A stretch of DNA of 64,000 nt from JAVBWI01 sp036677445 (GCA_036677445.1 JAVBWI010000006.1:62001-126000), one strand, 5' to 3'; positions 52,505 to 62,095 are shown, numbered from the stretch's first letter. The notes: generated from the letters alone by a model not told the origin. Made by a program: numbers and translations.

Positions 52505-53371
52505 TTACTTTTTAATAGGAATCCAGATTTCGCTTCTATAATTATTCTTTGATGTATCCTGGCTTTCATTCCATAATATCTCCGGGCCGCCTGTTAACTC
52601 GTAACCGGATGCAGGAAGCCATTCCGCATAGATTTTTGCCCACGTATCCTGGATAGCCTTCGGAAAAGACCCGACGGCCGTGAATACCCCCCACGCGGAT
52701 GCCGCCACCGGCAGCGCGTCATATCGGCCCGGCGCCGGTTTGGTCGTTGCCACGCCGATGAACTGATCAAGCTCGCCGCCTTCTCTTGTACGTTCCTGAA
52801 AGTTCGCCGATACGCTCAATATGCCTGACGGCTCCACATCGCACAGCGATTTTAGTTCGGCGGCCGCTTCCGGCGTTAGCTTCTGCATTATGGAATCCAT
52901 TTGCGGATTGATTCCTTCAAACTGCATAGTGATTCGTTTCCTAAACCCTACGATGTTGAAGGGTCCTTTCTCTGTAATGCGATACTCCATGATATTTCCT
53001 CCTTTTATGGTAAGCTGGAATGTCATAGGGGGAAAGGCTTTGATGGGTTTCAAGTTTTTTCTTGCCTGTGCCGGCGTGATACCGTGCATGCTATGAAAAG
53101 CCTTGCTGAAGGCATCGGGCGATTCGTATCCGTATTGCATGGCCAAATCAATCACCCGCTTATTGCCGGTCAGCAGTTCGCTTGCCGCCACCGAAAGCCT
53201 CCGACGGCGAACGTACTCTCCCAGCGGCATGCCTGCAAGGAAGGAGAACATCCGCCTGAAATGGTATTCCGAACACCCGGCGATGCGGGCCATTTCGCCA
53301 AAATTAACTTCGCTGCACAGGTTTTCTTCAATGTATTTCAGTGCATCGTTCATCCGCGCCATCGTATTCAC
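52505..53371 (-). CDS. AraC family regulator with GyrI-like effector domain
   Basis: 288 residues. Two AraC helix-turn-helices in the first 105 residues (VNFGEMARIAGCSEYHFRRM and VIDLAMQYGYESPDAFSKAF then HGITPAQARK), then a GyrI-like/SOUL-type ligand domain (about 125-288, YRITEKGPFNIVGFRKRI ... SEIWIPIKK). Such proteins sense cationic or hydrophobic drugs and activate efflux. No transporter is adjacent, so the regulon is unknown. GTG 53371 is nine bases after ggagg. Confidence 0.9.
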   Translation of the reverse strand: MNTMARMNDALKYIEENLCSEVNFGEMARIAGCSEYHFRRMFSFLAGMPLGEYVRRRRLSVAASELLTGNKRVIDLAMQYGYESPDAFSKAFHSMHGITPAQARKNLKPIKAFPPMTFQLTIKGGNIMEYRITEKGPFNIVGFRKRITMQFEGINPQMDSIMQKLTPEAAAELKSLCDVEPSGILSVSANFQERTREGGELDQFIGVATTKPAPGRYDALPVAASAWGVFTAVGSFPKAIQDTWAKIYAEWLPASGYELTGGPEILWNESQDTSKNNYRSEIWIPIKK

Positions 53372-53464
53372 TATCCATAACCTCCGCTGTAATGATCATA
53401 GCAAAGATAAACCATGGTGTCCCGATATTTTCGTTGCGCAGTTTCACGGCTGAAAAGGGATCAA

Positions 53465-53507
53465 AAAGAGACAGCCAAATTTCTTGTTGAAATTTGGCTG
53501 TCTCTTT
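53465..53507. terminator. Strong intrinsic terminator of the tRNA operon
   Basis: An 18-bp perfect inverted repeat (53465-53482 with 53490-53507) and a 7-base loop. On the minus strand it begins at the last base of the tRNA-Leu CCA and ends in a TTTTTGA run. Confidence 0.85.
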
Positions 53508-53593
53508 GGTGCGGGAAACAGGACTTGAACCTGCATGCTGTTGCCAGCACACGGACCTGAACCGTGCGCGTCTGCCAATTCCGCCATTCCCGC
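53507..53593 (-). tRNA. tRNA-Leu (CAG)
   Basis: Acceptor GCGGGAA with TTCCCGC, long variable arm (TGCTGGCAACAGCA), anticodon loop TTCAGGT, encoded CCA. Last of eight leftward tRNAs. Confidence 0.95.
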
Positions 53594-53601
53594 AGATAAT
53601 G

Positions 53602-53686
<85 letters not shown>

Positions 53687-53709
53687 ACGTAACGATATGG
53701 AATTATCAA

Positions 53710-53785
53710 TGGAGCTGGTGAAGGGACTTGAACCCGCAACCTGCTGATTACAAATCAGCTGCTCTTCCAATTGAGCTACACCAGC
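53710..53785 (-). tRNA. tRNA-Thr (TGT)
   Basis: Acceptor GCTGGTG with CACCAGC, anticodon loop TTTGTAA, discriminator T, encoded CCA. Confidence 0.95.
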
Positions 53786-53796
53786 GAGGCTCACAA

Positions 53797-53872
53797 TGGT
53801 GCCTCAGAGTGGAGTTGAACCACCGACACAGGGATTTTCAGTCCCTTGCTCTACCAGCTGAGCTACCGAGGC
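53797..53872 (-). tRNA. tRNA-Phe (GAA)
   Basis: Acceptor GCCTCGG with CTGAGGC (one G-T pair), anticodon loop CTGAAAA, encoded CCA. Confidence 0.95.
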
Positions 53873-53877
53873 AAAAT

Positions 53878-53954
53878 TGGCGACCCGGAGGGGGCTCGAA
53901 CCCCTGACCTCCAGCGTGACAGGCTGGCATTCTAACCAGCTGAACTACCGGGCC
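53878..53954 (-). tRNA. tRNA-Asp (GTC)
   Basis: Acceptor GGCCCGG with CCGGGTC, anticodon loop CTGTCAC, discriminator G, encoded CCA. Confidence 0.95.
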
Positions 53955-53969
53955 GTGCGTGCTTTAGAA

Positions 53970-54046
53970 TGGTGGGCCTTCAGGGACTCGAACCCCGGAC
54001 CAATCGGTTATGAGCCGACCGCTCTGACCAACTGAGCTAAAGGCCC
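53970..54046 (-). tRNA. tRNA with CAT anticodon (Met elongator or lysidine-modified Ile2)
   Basis: Acceptor GGGCCTT with AAGGCCC, anticodon loop CTCATAA, encoded CCA. The GGxCCTTTAGCTCAGTTGG start and CTCATAA loop resemble tRNA-Ile2 of Bacillus, while several Clostridial Met tRNAs look alike; sequence alone does not decide. Confidence 0.9.
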
Positions 54047-54066
54047 GTATCGTTCCAAAGAATAAA

Positions 54067-54141
54067 TGGTGACCCCTAGGAGACTCGAACTCCTGTTACC
54101 GCCGTGAAAGGGCGGTGTCTTAACCGCTTGACCAAGGGGCC
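54067..54141 (-). tRNA. tRNA-Glu (TTC)
   Basis: Acceptor GGCCCCT with AGGGGTC, anticodon loop CTTTCAC, encoded CCA. Confidence 0.95.
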
Positions 54142-54146
54142 CCAAA

Positions 54147-54223
54147 TGGTCGGGGTGAAGGGATTTGAACCCCCGGCCCCATGCTCCCAAAGCACGTGCG
54201 CTACCGGACTGCGCTACACCCCG
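54147..54223 (-). tRNA. tRNA-Pro (TGG)
   Basis: Acceptor CGGGGTG with CACCCCG, anticodon loop TTTGGGA, encoded CCA. First tRNA after the operon promoter. Confidence 0.95.
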
Positions 54224-54260
54224 CTACGGATCGCATCGACCGCTCTTGGCGACGCTTAAT

Positions 54261-54289
54261 AATATACAGCATGCCTTCTTAAATGTCAA
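54261..54289 (-). promoter_or_regulatory. Promoter of the tRNA operon
   Basis: Minus strand consensus TTGACA (54289-54284), 17 bases, TATATT (54266-54261), about 38 bases before tRNA-Pro. Confidence 0.85.
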
Positions 54290-54350
54290 TAATGAATTTT
54301 CGCCGATGAAAGCAAGAATCATGCTGGAAAATCCGCATTGACGCCATGCC

Positions 54351-54379
54351 TTGCATGCGGTTGCATAACCCGTTATAAT
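54351..54379 (+). promoter_or_regulatory. Promoter of the miaB-ylbF-mutSL operon
   Basis: TTGCAT (54351-54356), 17 bases, TATAAT (54374-54379). The -10 covers the first ATG of the long miaB frame (54378), so that ATG cannot be the start on this transcript. Confidence 0.75.
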
Positions 54380-54440
54380 GAGAAAAAAGAATGGGATTTG
54401 TGCCCGTGCGCAATATGTGCTGCGGGCTCTTGAAGAGGGA

Positions 54441-55838
54441 ATGACAAACAGATTGGATATGACCGGCGCCGAATTAAAGGCGCAGCAGGAGATTGTTGAG
54501 GCGCTGTTTCAGGAGCTTGCTCCCCGAAACCTGCGCTATTATATTGAATCTTACGGCTGCCAGATGAACGCGCACGACAGCGAGAAGCTCGCGGGTATGC
54601 TCAGCGCCATGGGATACCAGACAACTCAGAGCAAGGATGAGGCGGATCTGATACTCTTTAATACCTGCTGTGTGCGCGATCATGCCGAAAAACGCGTGTT
54701 TGGCAACGTCGGCGCGCTTAAAAAGCGCAAGGAGGAATATCCCGGCCTGATGATCGGCGTCTGCGGCTGTATGATGCAGCAGCCGGAGGTCGCAAAGCGG
54801 CTTTACCATCGCTATCCTTTTGTGAACCTCGTGTTTGGCACGCACAGCCTGCATGAACTTCCGGCACTAATGCAAAGCGCGCTTCAGGGCGAGCGGCCGT
54901 TGAGCGTGCATGATATGGAAGGCGACGTGGTCGAGGGTCTGCCGGTAAAGCGCGTGCCCGGCGTATCGGCCAGCATCAACATCATGTACGGGTGCAACAA
55001 CTTCTGTTCTTACTGTATCGTACCCTATGTACGGGGCCGCGAGCGCTCACGCCGGCCGGAGCATATTGTGCAGGAGGCGGTTACGCTTGCGCAGGAGGGC
55101 TATAGCGAAATACAGCTCCTGGGGCAGAACGTGAATTCTTACGGCAAGGATTTGGGCGACGTGTCGTTTGCACAGCTGCTGCGCAAAGTAAACGAGGCGG
55201 AGGGCATCCGACGCATCCGTTTTATGACCTCGCATCCCAAGGACCTTTCCGACGAGCTGATACAAGCGATGGCGGAGCTGCCCAAGGTTTGCGATCATAT
55301 CCATCTGCCGGTACAGGCAGGCAGCGACCGTATCCTGCGGCTGATGAACCGCGTATATACATGCGCGGAGTATCTGCGGTTGGTCGAAAAGCTGCGCAAA
55401 CACAACCCGGCGATAGAGCTGACGACGGATATCATCGTGGGCTTCCCCGGCGAAACGGAGGAAGACTTTCTGGATACGCTTTCCCTGATAGAAGAAGTGG
55501 GATACTCCGCCGCCTTTACGTTTATGTATTCGCCGCGAAGCGGCACCGGCGCCGCAGCCATGCCGGATCAAATACCGGCCGATGTAAAGAAGGAACGCCT
55601 GCACCGCCTTAACGCCCTGCAGGAGCAGCAAACGCGAAAAACCAACGAGCGCTATATCGGGTCTGTGAGGGAAGTGCTGGTGGAAGGCTGCGATATGCGG
55701 CGGGAGCCTATGCTGTATGGCAAGCTTTCCAGCTTCAAAATGGTCTATTTCCCCGGTGAGCCCGACAAAATCGGCAGTTATATGCGGGTTTGCGTGGAAA
55801 AATCGCATAATAATTCATTGATCGGCACCAGCGTATAA
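54441..55838 (+). CDS. miaB: tRNA-2-methylthio-N6-dimethylallyladenosine synthase MiaB
   Basis: About 465 residues. N-terminal UPF0004 domain with three cysteines (ESYGCQMNAHDSEKL, NTCCVRDHAEKR, VCGCMMQQ), radical SAM core CNNFCSYCIVPYVRGRERSR, and a C-terminal TRAM domain. It thiomethylates i6A37 made by MiaA (encoded downstream). ATG 54441 fits because upstream ATG 54378 lies in the -10; the ribosome-binding site (gaagaggg) is close, so TTG 54456 or ATG 54459 are alternatives. Confidence 0.93.
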   Translation: MTNRLDMTGAELKAQQEIVEALFQELAPRNLRYYIESYGCQMNAHDSEKLAGMLSAMGYQTTQSKDEADLILFNTCCVRDHAEKRVFGNVGALKKRKEEYPGLMIGVCGCMMQQPEVAKRLYHRYPFVNLVFGTHSLHELPALMQSALQGERPLSVHDMEGDVVEGLPVKRVPGVSASINIMYGCNNFCSYCIVPYVRGRERSRRPEHIVQEAVTLAQEGYSEIQLLGQNVNSYGKDLGDVSFAQLLRKVNEAEGIRRIRFMTSHPKDLSDELIQAMAELPKVCDHIHLPVQAGSDRILRLMNRVYTCAEYLRLVEKLRKHNPAIELTTDIIVGFPGETEEDFLDTLSLIEEVGYSAAFTFMYSPRSGTGAAAMPDQIPADVKKERLHRLNALQEQQTRKTNERYIGSVREVLVEGCDMRREPMLYGKLSSFKMVYFPGEPDKIGSYMRVCVEKSHNNSLIGTSV

Positions 55839-55868
55839 GCGCGGTGCCCAGGAAAGAAAGGAACACAT

Positions 55869-56255
55869 ATGATATTAGATAAGGCAAGGGAACTGGGGCT
55901 CGCGCTGAGCCAGTCGGAAGAATTTCTGCGTATGCAGTCGGCACGCGCGGTGATGGACTCAAACGATGCGGTCACCGGCGCGCTGCAGGATTATAAAGAC
56001 AAGCAGGAAGAGCTGATGAGTTTGCTTTCCGGCGACGAACCCGACCGCCTGCAGGTCGCGGCGCTCTCAAGGGACGTAGAGACCCTTCAGGAACAGCTTT
56101 TGAACAGCCCCGTGTTTTCCGAAGCGATGGCGGCGCAAAACGACTTCCAGCAGTTGATGGCAAAGGTGAACCGCGAGATCGCCGCCTGTATAGGTATACA
56201 GACGGAAGAGAGCGGCTGCAGCGGTTCCTGCTCCGGCTGCTCCGGCTGCCATTAA
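55869..56255 (+). CDS. YlbF/YmcA family protein with Cys-rich tail
   Basis: 128 residues. Helical YlbF domain (about 1-108: ARELGLALSQSEEFLRMQSA ... FSEAMAAQNDFQQLMAKVNR) and a C-terminal tail GCSGSCSGCSGCH with four cysteines. In Bacillus YlbF, YmcA and YaaT form an Fe-S complex that affects RNase Y and Spo0A phosphorylation; ymcA sits between miaB and mutS as this gene does. Which of YlbF or YmcA it stands for is unclear. Confidence 0.85.
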   Translation: MILDKARELGLALSQSEEFLRMQSARAVMDSNDAVTGALQDYKDKQEELMSLLSGDEPDRLQVAALSRDVETLQEQLLNSPVFSEAMAAQNDFQQLMAKVNREIAACIGIQTEESGCSGSCSGCSGCH

Positions 56256-56288
56256 ATGATTGTCGCCGCGGCAGAGAGGGGGGAGCGT

Positions 56289-58919
56289 ATGCCCGGCAGC
56301 CTGACACCCTTGATGTGTCAATACCTTGAATTGAAAGAAAAGTACAGCGATTGCCTGCTGTTTTTCCGTTTGGGCGATTTCTATGAAATGTTCTTTGAGG
56401 ATGCGCTTACCGCCTCACGGGAGTTGGAAATCGTGCTCACCGGCCGGGACTGCGGACTTGCGGAACGCGCCCCCATGTGCGGCGTACCTTACCATTCGGT
56501 GGAAGGGTATATCAACCGGCTCATTGAGAAGGGCTATAAGGTCGCTATCTGCGAGCAGCTGACCGACCCTGCGCTTTCCAAGGGTCTGGTGGAACGGGAT
56601 GTGGTGCGTGTCATCACGCCCGGTACCATCATTGAAGAAACCATGCTCGATGAGCGCAAGAACAATTTTATATTCTCATTGTTCTGGCAGGACGACCATG
56701 TGGGGATTGCGTACGCGGATGTTTCCACTGGCAGCTTTTATTTGGGGGAACTCTCCGGGGCCGGCGTGCACATGCAGCTGATGGACGAGCTTGCCCGCGT
56801 GCAGCCTACGGAGATTCTCGCAAACGACGCGCTGTTCCTGCAGGCAGGGCTGGTACGCAGCCTCTCTTCAGCCTATTTCCTGCAGAATTATGCCGGTTGG
56901 GCATATGAAGAAAAATCCGCGCAGGCGCGCTTGCAGCGGCATTTTCAGGTGGCGTCGCTGGATGGCTTTGGATGCGCGGCGCTGCATCACGGTATCTGCG
57001 CGGCAGGCGCCTTGATGGCGTATCTGGAAGAGACGCAGAAGAACACGCTTTCGCATATACATGCCATGCGGGTAGTGAACCGCGCTTCCTATATGGTACT
57101 CGACGCCGCCACCCGCCGCAACCTGGAGCTTACAAAGCCTCTCCATTTCGGGGGCAGCAAGAAGAACACGCTGTTATACCTCCTCGACCGTACCAAGACC
57201 GCCATGGGCGGCCGTATGCTGCGCGCATGGGTGGAACAGCCCTTGCAGGAAATCGGCGACATACAGGCCCGCCTGCAGTCTGTCGGGGAGTTACATACGC
57301 AACTGATACAGCGGGATTCGTTACGCGAAGCGCTTGAAGGCATCTACGATATCGAACGGCTGAGCAGCCGCATCGCTTACGGTACGGTCAACGCGCGTGA
57401 TTGCGTGGCGTTGCGCACCTCCCTTTGCAGGCTGCCCGTTATCACCGGGATCGCGGGCGGATTTGACGCCCCCGCACTCAAGCGCATCGCAGTGGAAATC
57501 GACCCCATGGAGGACATACTCGATCTTTTGCAGCGCGCGATTGTGGATGAGCCGCCCGTAGGCGTGAAAGACGGCAACATCATCCGCATGGGGTACAACG
57601 AGGAAGTGGACAAGCTCAAGGACGCATCCACGCACGGCAAGCAATGGCTGATGGATATGGAGGCTGCCGAGCGGGAAGCAACCGGCATCAAAAACCTGCG
57701 TATCGGCTACAACAAAGTATTCGGCTATTATATCGAGGTAACGAAATCCTATCAGAATCTCGTTCCCTACCACTATCAGCGCAAGCAGACGCTCGCGAAC
57801 GCCGAGCGCTATATCACGCCCGCGCTCAAAAAAATGGAAGAGACCATACTTGGTGCGGAAGAACAGCTGCTCGCGCTGGAGTACCAGCTTTTTACGGGGA
57901 TACGCGAAACGCTGCTTAAAAACATAGAACGTCTGCAAAAAACAGCGTCGCTGCTGGCGGAGCTTGACGCGTATCAATCCCTTGCGCAGGTTGCGGCGGA
58001 TAACGGCTATTGCATGCCGGTCATTACGCAGGATGGCGTGATCGACATCAAAAACGGCCGGCATCCCGTCGTGGAACGTTCCATTAAAGATCGTTTTATC
58101 GCCAATGACGCGCATCTGGACGAGGCGGACGATCGGTTGATCATACTGACCGGCCCCAATATGGCGGGCAAAAGCACATTTATGCGTCAGGTTGCGCTGA
58201 TCGTGCTGCTGGCGCATATGGGCAGCTTCGTGCCTGCGGAAGAAGCCCGCATTTGCATTACCGACCGCATATTCACACGGGTGGGCGCATCGGACGATTT
58301 GGCGGCCGGGCAGAGCACATTCATGGTGGAAATGAGCGAGATGGCGAACATACTGCACAACGCGGGGCCGAAAAGCCTGTTATTGCTTGATGAAATCGGC
58401 CGTGGAACCAGCACGTTCGACGGGCTGAGCATCGCGTGGGCGGTGTTGGAGCATATCGCCAACGCACAGAACTGCGGCTCAAAAACGCTGTTTGCCACGC
58501 ATTATCATGAGTTAACGGAACTCGAAGGCCGTTTGAGCGGCGTCAAGAACTACCGCATCGCCGTCAAAGAGGTAGGGGAGGATATCCTGTTTCTTAGAAA
58601 GATCATGCGCGGCGGCGCGGATAAGAGCTTTGGCATACAGGTGGCGCGGCTGGCCGGGTTGCCGGACAGCGTGATTCAGCGCGCAAAAGAGATATTGAGG
58701 GATCTGGAAAACGCGGACATCAACCGTCCGCGCGGCGGAAAACGCGCGTCTGAGGAGCCGCAGCAGCAGTTATCCCTGCTGGCCGCGGGGCAGAAAGAGG
58801 AGATCCTAATGGAACTGACACTTCTGGATGTGGATGCGCTGACGCCTATTGAGGCGCTCAACCGAATCAACGATCTGCACCAGCGTGCCAAGCTGGCAAG
58901 CATCAGGGAAGCAAAATGA
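56289..58919 (+). CDS. mutS: DNA mismatch repair protein MutS
   Basis: 876 residues. Mismatch-binding domain I with FFRLGDFYEMFFEDA (Phe-x-Glu motif), connector, clamp and core, ATPase with Walker A TGPNMAGKSTFMRQ (about 620-633), Walker B LLLDEIGRGTSTFDG and FATHYHELT. ATG 56289 follows gaggggggag; ATG 56256 is in frame but immediately abuts ylbF. It ends in an ATGA overlap with mutL. Confidence 0.96.
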   Translation: MPGSLTPLMCQYLELKEKYSDCLLFFRLGDFYEMFFEDALTASRELEIVLTGRDCGLAERAPMCGVPYHSVEGYINRLIEKGYKVAICEQLTDPALSKGLVERDVVRVITPGTIIEETMLDERKNNFIFSLFWQDDHVGIAYADVSTGSFYLGELSGAGVHMQLMDELARVQPTEILANDALFLQAGLVRSLSSAYFLQNYAGWAYEEKSAQARLQRHFQVASLDGFGCAALHHGICAAGALMAYLEETQKNTLSHIHAMRVVNRASYMVLDAATRRNLELTKPLHFGGSKKNTLLYLLDRTKTAMGGRMLRAWVEQPLQEIGDIQARLQSVGELHTQLIQRDSLREALEGIYDIERLSSRIAYGTVNARDCVALRTSLCRLPVITGIAGGFDAPALKRIAVEIDPMEDILDLLQRAIVDEPPVGVKDGNIIRMGYNEEVDKLKDASTHGKQWLMDMEAAEREATGIKNLRIGYNKVFGYYIEVTKSYQNLVPYHYQRKQTLANAERYITPALKKMEETILGAEEQLLALEYQLFTGIRETLLKNIERLQKTASLLAELDAYQSLAQVAADNGYCMPVITQDGVIDIKNGRHPVVERSIKDRFIANDAHLDEADDRLIILTGPNMAGKSTFMRQVALIVLLAHMGSFVPAEEARICITDRIFTRVGASDDLAAGQSTFMVEMSEMANILHNAGPKSLLLLDEIGRGTSTFDGLSIAWAVLEHIANAQNCGSKTLFATHYHELTELEGRLSGVKNYRIAVKEVGEDILFLRKIMRGGADKSFGIQVARLAGLPDSVIQRAKEILRDLENADINRPRGGKRASEEPQQQLSLLAAGQKEEILMELTLLDVDALTPIEALNRINDLHQRAKLASIREAK

Positions 58920-60802
58920 AAAGAATCAGTGTCCTGCAACCGCATATTGCCAATCAGATCGCAGCGGGGGAAGTGGTGGAACGCCCCGCCTCCGTCGTCA
59001 AGGAACTTGTGGAAAATGCTATCGACGCGGAGGCTTCTTCCGTCACGGTGGAAATTCAAAACGGCGGTATGGACTATATCCGCGTGACGGATAACGGCGC
59101 AGGCATCCCGGCCGAGGACTGCCTGCTTGCCTTTGAGCGGCACGCAACAAGCAAAATAAGCCTTCAAGAAGATTTGACGCATATCGAGACTTTGGGCTTT
59201 CGCGGCGAAGCGCTTGCTTCCATCGCGGCGGTTGCGCAGGTGGAACTGCGTACGCGGCCACGGGAAAACGAAACCGGCATGCACGTGCGTATGGAAGCCG
59301 GCGAATGCAAGCTGGAACAGCCTGCGGGCTGCCCTGAGGGTACGGTGCTCGAGGTGGAAAATCTGTTTTATAACGTGCCCGCGCGCCGCAAATTTTTGAA
59401 AAGCGCGCGGACCGAGGGCGGTTATGTCGGGGAATACCTGTCCCGTATGATATTGGCTAGGCCGGATATTTCCTTCCGCTTCCTTAATAATGGCAAGGAA
59501 GCGTATCACAGCCCCGGCGACGGCGCACTCAAAAATGCCGTTTATTGCGTATATGGCAGTGAAGTGCTGCCGCATTTGAAAGAGGTTTTTTTTGACGACG
59601 GGTATCTCCGGCTGACCGGCTTCATCGGCACGGCGGAGCTGGCACGGCCCAACCGCGCGCAGCAGTCGTTCTTCCTCAACGGCAGGTATATCCGTTCCAT
59701 GCTGCTCTCCAGCGCGATGCATCGCGCCTACGATACAAGGCTGATGGGCGGACATTATCCGTTTGCGGTACTCAATATCACAGTCGCAAGCCGCGAGGTG
59801 GATGTCAACGTGCATCCGGCAAAGCTGGAGGCGCGCTTTGCACAGGAAAGCCGCGTGGCTTCCGCAGTAACCGGCGCCTGCATCAAAGCGCTCGGGCCTT
59901 CGGTTGCGCCGGCGGTGCATCTTAGCGTACAGGATGGCGCAGCACAGGCAGTACACCCGCAGGACAGGATTGGAAAAGCGGAAAAAGAAGCAGGGTTCGC
60001 AGAAATCGGCCGACCGGCTGACGTGCATGATCCCGGAACAGGATTGCAACCTGAAATGAGCAAACCCGCCGCTTTTACCCCTATGGATATGGGCGAACCT
60101 GCCCCCTCCGGTATGTGCGTCAAGGAGACGGTATACGAGATTCCGCATTTTAAGGTTGTGTCTTCCCCAAAGGGGCAGGCGCAGGCCCAAACCGAAATAC
60201 CCGTACATACCGAACAGGAACGATTTGGCGAATTGCCGGTTGCCGTCATTGGGCAGGCGTTTGATTCTTATTGGATTGTGCAGCAGGGAGAAAAACTTTT
60301 CTTTATAGACCAGCATGCCGCGCATGAGCGAAAGCTGTACGAGCGCTTCATGGCGCAGGAAGGGGAGCAGGCCTCGCAAACGCTGCTTTCTTCCGAATTG
60401 ATACAGCTTACGCATGCGGAACATGATATTTTGATGCGCCATGAGGATATACTTCGCGCACTGGGGTTTGAACTGGAGCCTTTTGGCGCAACCTCCGTCC
60501 GCGTGCTTGCCGTTCCTGTGCTGTTCGCACAGGTACCCGTAGGCGCAATGCTGCGCGACGCGCTGGAGGTACTGCAGAAGCAGGGGCGCGCCACAACGCA
60601 GGAGCTGCGCCGCGAGGCAATTATACAGGCCGCCTGCAAGCATGCCGTCAAAGCGGGCGATCCGCTGGATAAGGCGGAGATACTCGACCTGATCAGCGTA
60701 TTTGCAGGTGAAGGACTGCCAATGACTTGCCCGCACGGACGCCCGGTCATGATACAGTTGAGCCGTAAAGAGCTTGAAAAGCTGTTTAAACGCATCGTTT
60801 GA
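58916..60802 (+). CDS. mutL: DNA mismatch repair protein MutL (endonuclease type)
   Basis: 628 residues. GHKL ATPase: VVKELVENAIDAEASSVTVE, VTDNGAGIPAEDC, ETLGFRGEALASIAAVAQ. C-terminal dimer domain carries the nicking motif DQHAAHERKLYER (about 465-477; DQHAx2Ex4E), expected in species without MutH. A Pro-rich linker lies about 345-425. Overlaps mutS by four bases. Confidence 0.96.
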   Translation: MKRISVLQPHIANQIAAGEVVERPASVVKELVENAIDAEASSVTVEIQNGGMDYIRVTDNGAGIPAEDCLLAFERHATSKISLQEDLTHIETLGFRGEALASIAAVAQVELRTRPRENETGMHVRMEAGECKLEQPAGCPEGTVLEVENLFYNVPARRKFLKSARTEGGYVGEYLSRMILARPDISFRFLNNGKEAYHSPGDGALKNAVYCVYGSEVLPHLKEVFFDDGYLRLTGFIGTAELARPNRAQQSFFLNGRYIRSMLLSSAMHRAYDTRLMGGHYPFAVLNITVASREVDVNVHPAKLEARFAQESRVASAVTGACIKALGPSVAPAVHLSVQDGAAQAVHPQDRIGKAEKEAGFAEIGRPADVHDPGTGLQPEMSKPAAFTPMDMGEPAPSGMCVKETVYEIPHFKVVSSPKGQAQAQTEIPVHTEQERFGELPVAVIGQAFDSYWIVQQGEKLFFIDQHAAHERKLYERFMAQEGEQASQTLLSSELIQLTHAEHDILMRHEDILRALGFELEPFGATSVRVLAVPVLFAQVPVGAMLRDALEVLQKQGRATTQELRREAIIQAACKHAVKAGDPLDKAEILDLISVFAGEGLPMTCPHGRPVMIQLSRKELEKLFKRIV

Positions 60803-60815
60803 GGAGGGCTATATC

Positions 60816-61778
60816 GTGCGACCGCGTATTTTCGTGCTGGTAGGCCCCACGGCTTGCGGCAAGACGGCAGCCTCCATACTGCTTGCAAAGAAGCTAAACG
60901 CGGAGATCATATCCGCGGATTCCATACAGGTGTACCGGGGACTGGATATCGGTTCTGCAAAGCCAACGGTGCAAGAGCGGCAGGGCGTGCCGCATTATAT
61001 GCTGGATGTGGCCGACGTGACCGATAAAGAGTTCAGCGTCGCGGAATTCCAGCGCCGCGCGGCCATGGATATACAGGAAATTTCCTCCCGCGGCAAACTG
61101 CCGCTGGTGGTGGGCGGAACAGGACTCTATATCAATGCGTTGACATACCCTCTGCAGTTCACCAGCGTGCCGGGCGACCCTAATATTCGCGCCGCGCTGC
61201 GGCAGCAGGAAGCTGAGGAAGAGGGCACATTATATAAGCGCCTGCAGCAGGTGGATCCGCAGTCCGCTAAGCGGCTGCATCCCAACGACAGCAAGCGCAT
61301 CATACGCGCGCTGGAGGTATACGAGGTTTCAGGGCGAACATTGACCTCGTATGGAGTGGATTTTGCCAATGAAGCGTCAGCCGAGCCGCCGTACCGCGCC
61401 ACCATCGTCGGGCTTACAATGGAGCGTGCGGCGCTGTATGCGCGCATAGAGCAACGCGTGGATGACATGATGCGCATGGGGCTGCTAAACGAAACCGGGC
61501 GGCTTTTTGAAGCAGGATACCCGCATACGCTCCCGGCATTGCAGGGTTTGGGATATAAGCAGTTGCTCCGGCATTTGCGGGGAGAAACAACACTTAAAGA
61601 GGCGGTCGAGGAAATCAAGCGTGAAACACGCCGCTTCGCAAAACGGCAGATCACATGGTTCAAGCGCGATAAACGCATCCATTGGCTGAATACTGCGGAT
61701 TACGAAAACATGGAAGCGCTTTGTAACGCCATGTGCAGCATATACAAGCAGGATGATGGGGAAGGGGAGAAGAAATAA
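60816..61778 (+). CDS. miaA: tRNA dimethylallyltransferase MiaA
   Basis: 320 residues: P-loop VGPTACGKTAASILLAKKL, ISADSIQVYRGLDIGSAKPT, VGGTGLYINALTYPL, HPNDSKRIIRALEVYEVSGR. It prenylates A37 of UNN-reading tRNAs, the substrate for MiaB. GTG 60816, seven bases after gaggaggg; the longer ATG frame overlaps mutL. Sits 13 bases after mutL and one base before hfq. Confidence 0.95.
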   Translation: MRPRIFVLVGPTACGKTAASILLAKKLNAEIISADSIQVYRGLDIGSAKPTVQERQGVPHYMLDVADVTDKEFSVAEFQRRAAMDIQEISSRGKLPLVVGGTGLYINALTYPLQFTSVPGDPNIRAALRQQEAEEEGTLYKRLQQVDPQSAKRLHPNDSKRIIRALEVYEVSGRTLTSYGVDFANEASAEPPYRATIVGLTMERAALYARIEQRVDDMMRMGLLNETGRLFEAGYPHTLPALQGLGYKQLLRHLRGETTLKEAVEEIKRETRRFAKRQITWFKRDKRIHWLNTADYENMEALCNAMCSIYKQDDGEGEKK

Positions 61779-61779
61779 C

Positions 61780-62022
61780 ATGACCAAAGAAAATCCACAG
61801 GATCGCATACTCAACCAGCTGCGCAAGAAAAAAATTCCTTGCACCATCCATCTGACAAACGGCTATCAGATCAAAAACGCATTAATACGGGGATTTGACA
61901 GCTTTGTGATCGTGATCGAGTGCGAATTCAAACAGATGATGATCTATAAGCACGGCATCTCTTCCGTCACAATGTCGCAGCCCATAGGGCTTGACCCCGC
62001 GGCGGACGAGCCGCAGGACTAA
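61780..62022 (+). CDS. hfq: RNA chaperone Hfq
   Basis: 80 residues: Sm1 motif (IPCTIHLTNGYQIKNALIRG, FDSFVIVIE) and Sm2 motif YKHGISSV, where YKHAIST is typical. Hexameric RNA-binding protein. ATG 61780 follows gaaggggaga; start is one base after the miaA stop, a conserved pairing. Confidence 0.94.
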   Translation: MTKENPQDRILNQLRKKKIPCTIHLTNGYQIKNALIRGFDSFVIVIECEFKQMMIYKHGISSVTMSQPIGLDPAADEPQD

Positions 62023-62095
62023 TAATATTCGGTGCAGGCTCAACGAGACGGCGTTTCTTGGGCCTCTACCTGTAAGCTCCAGGAAGGTAATAGAA

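Noticed and set aside
58676..60736. 686-codon leftward open frame
   Set aside because: Antisense to mutL; a long shadow frame only.
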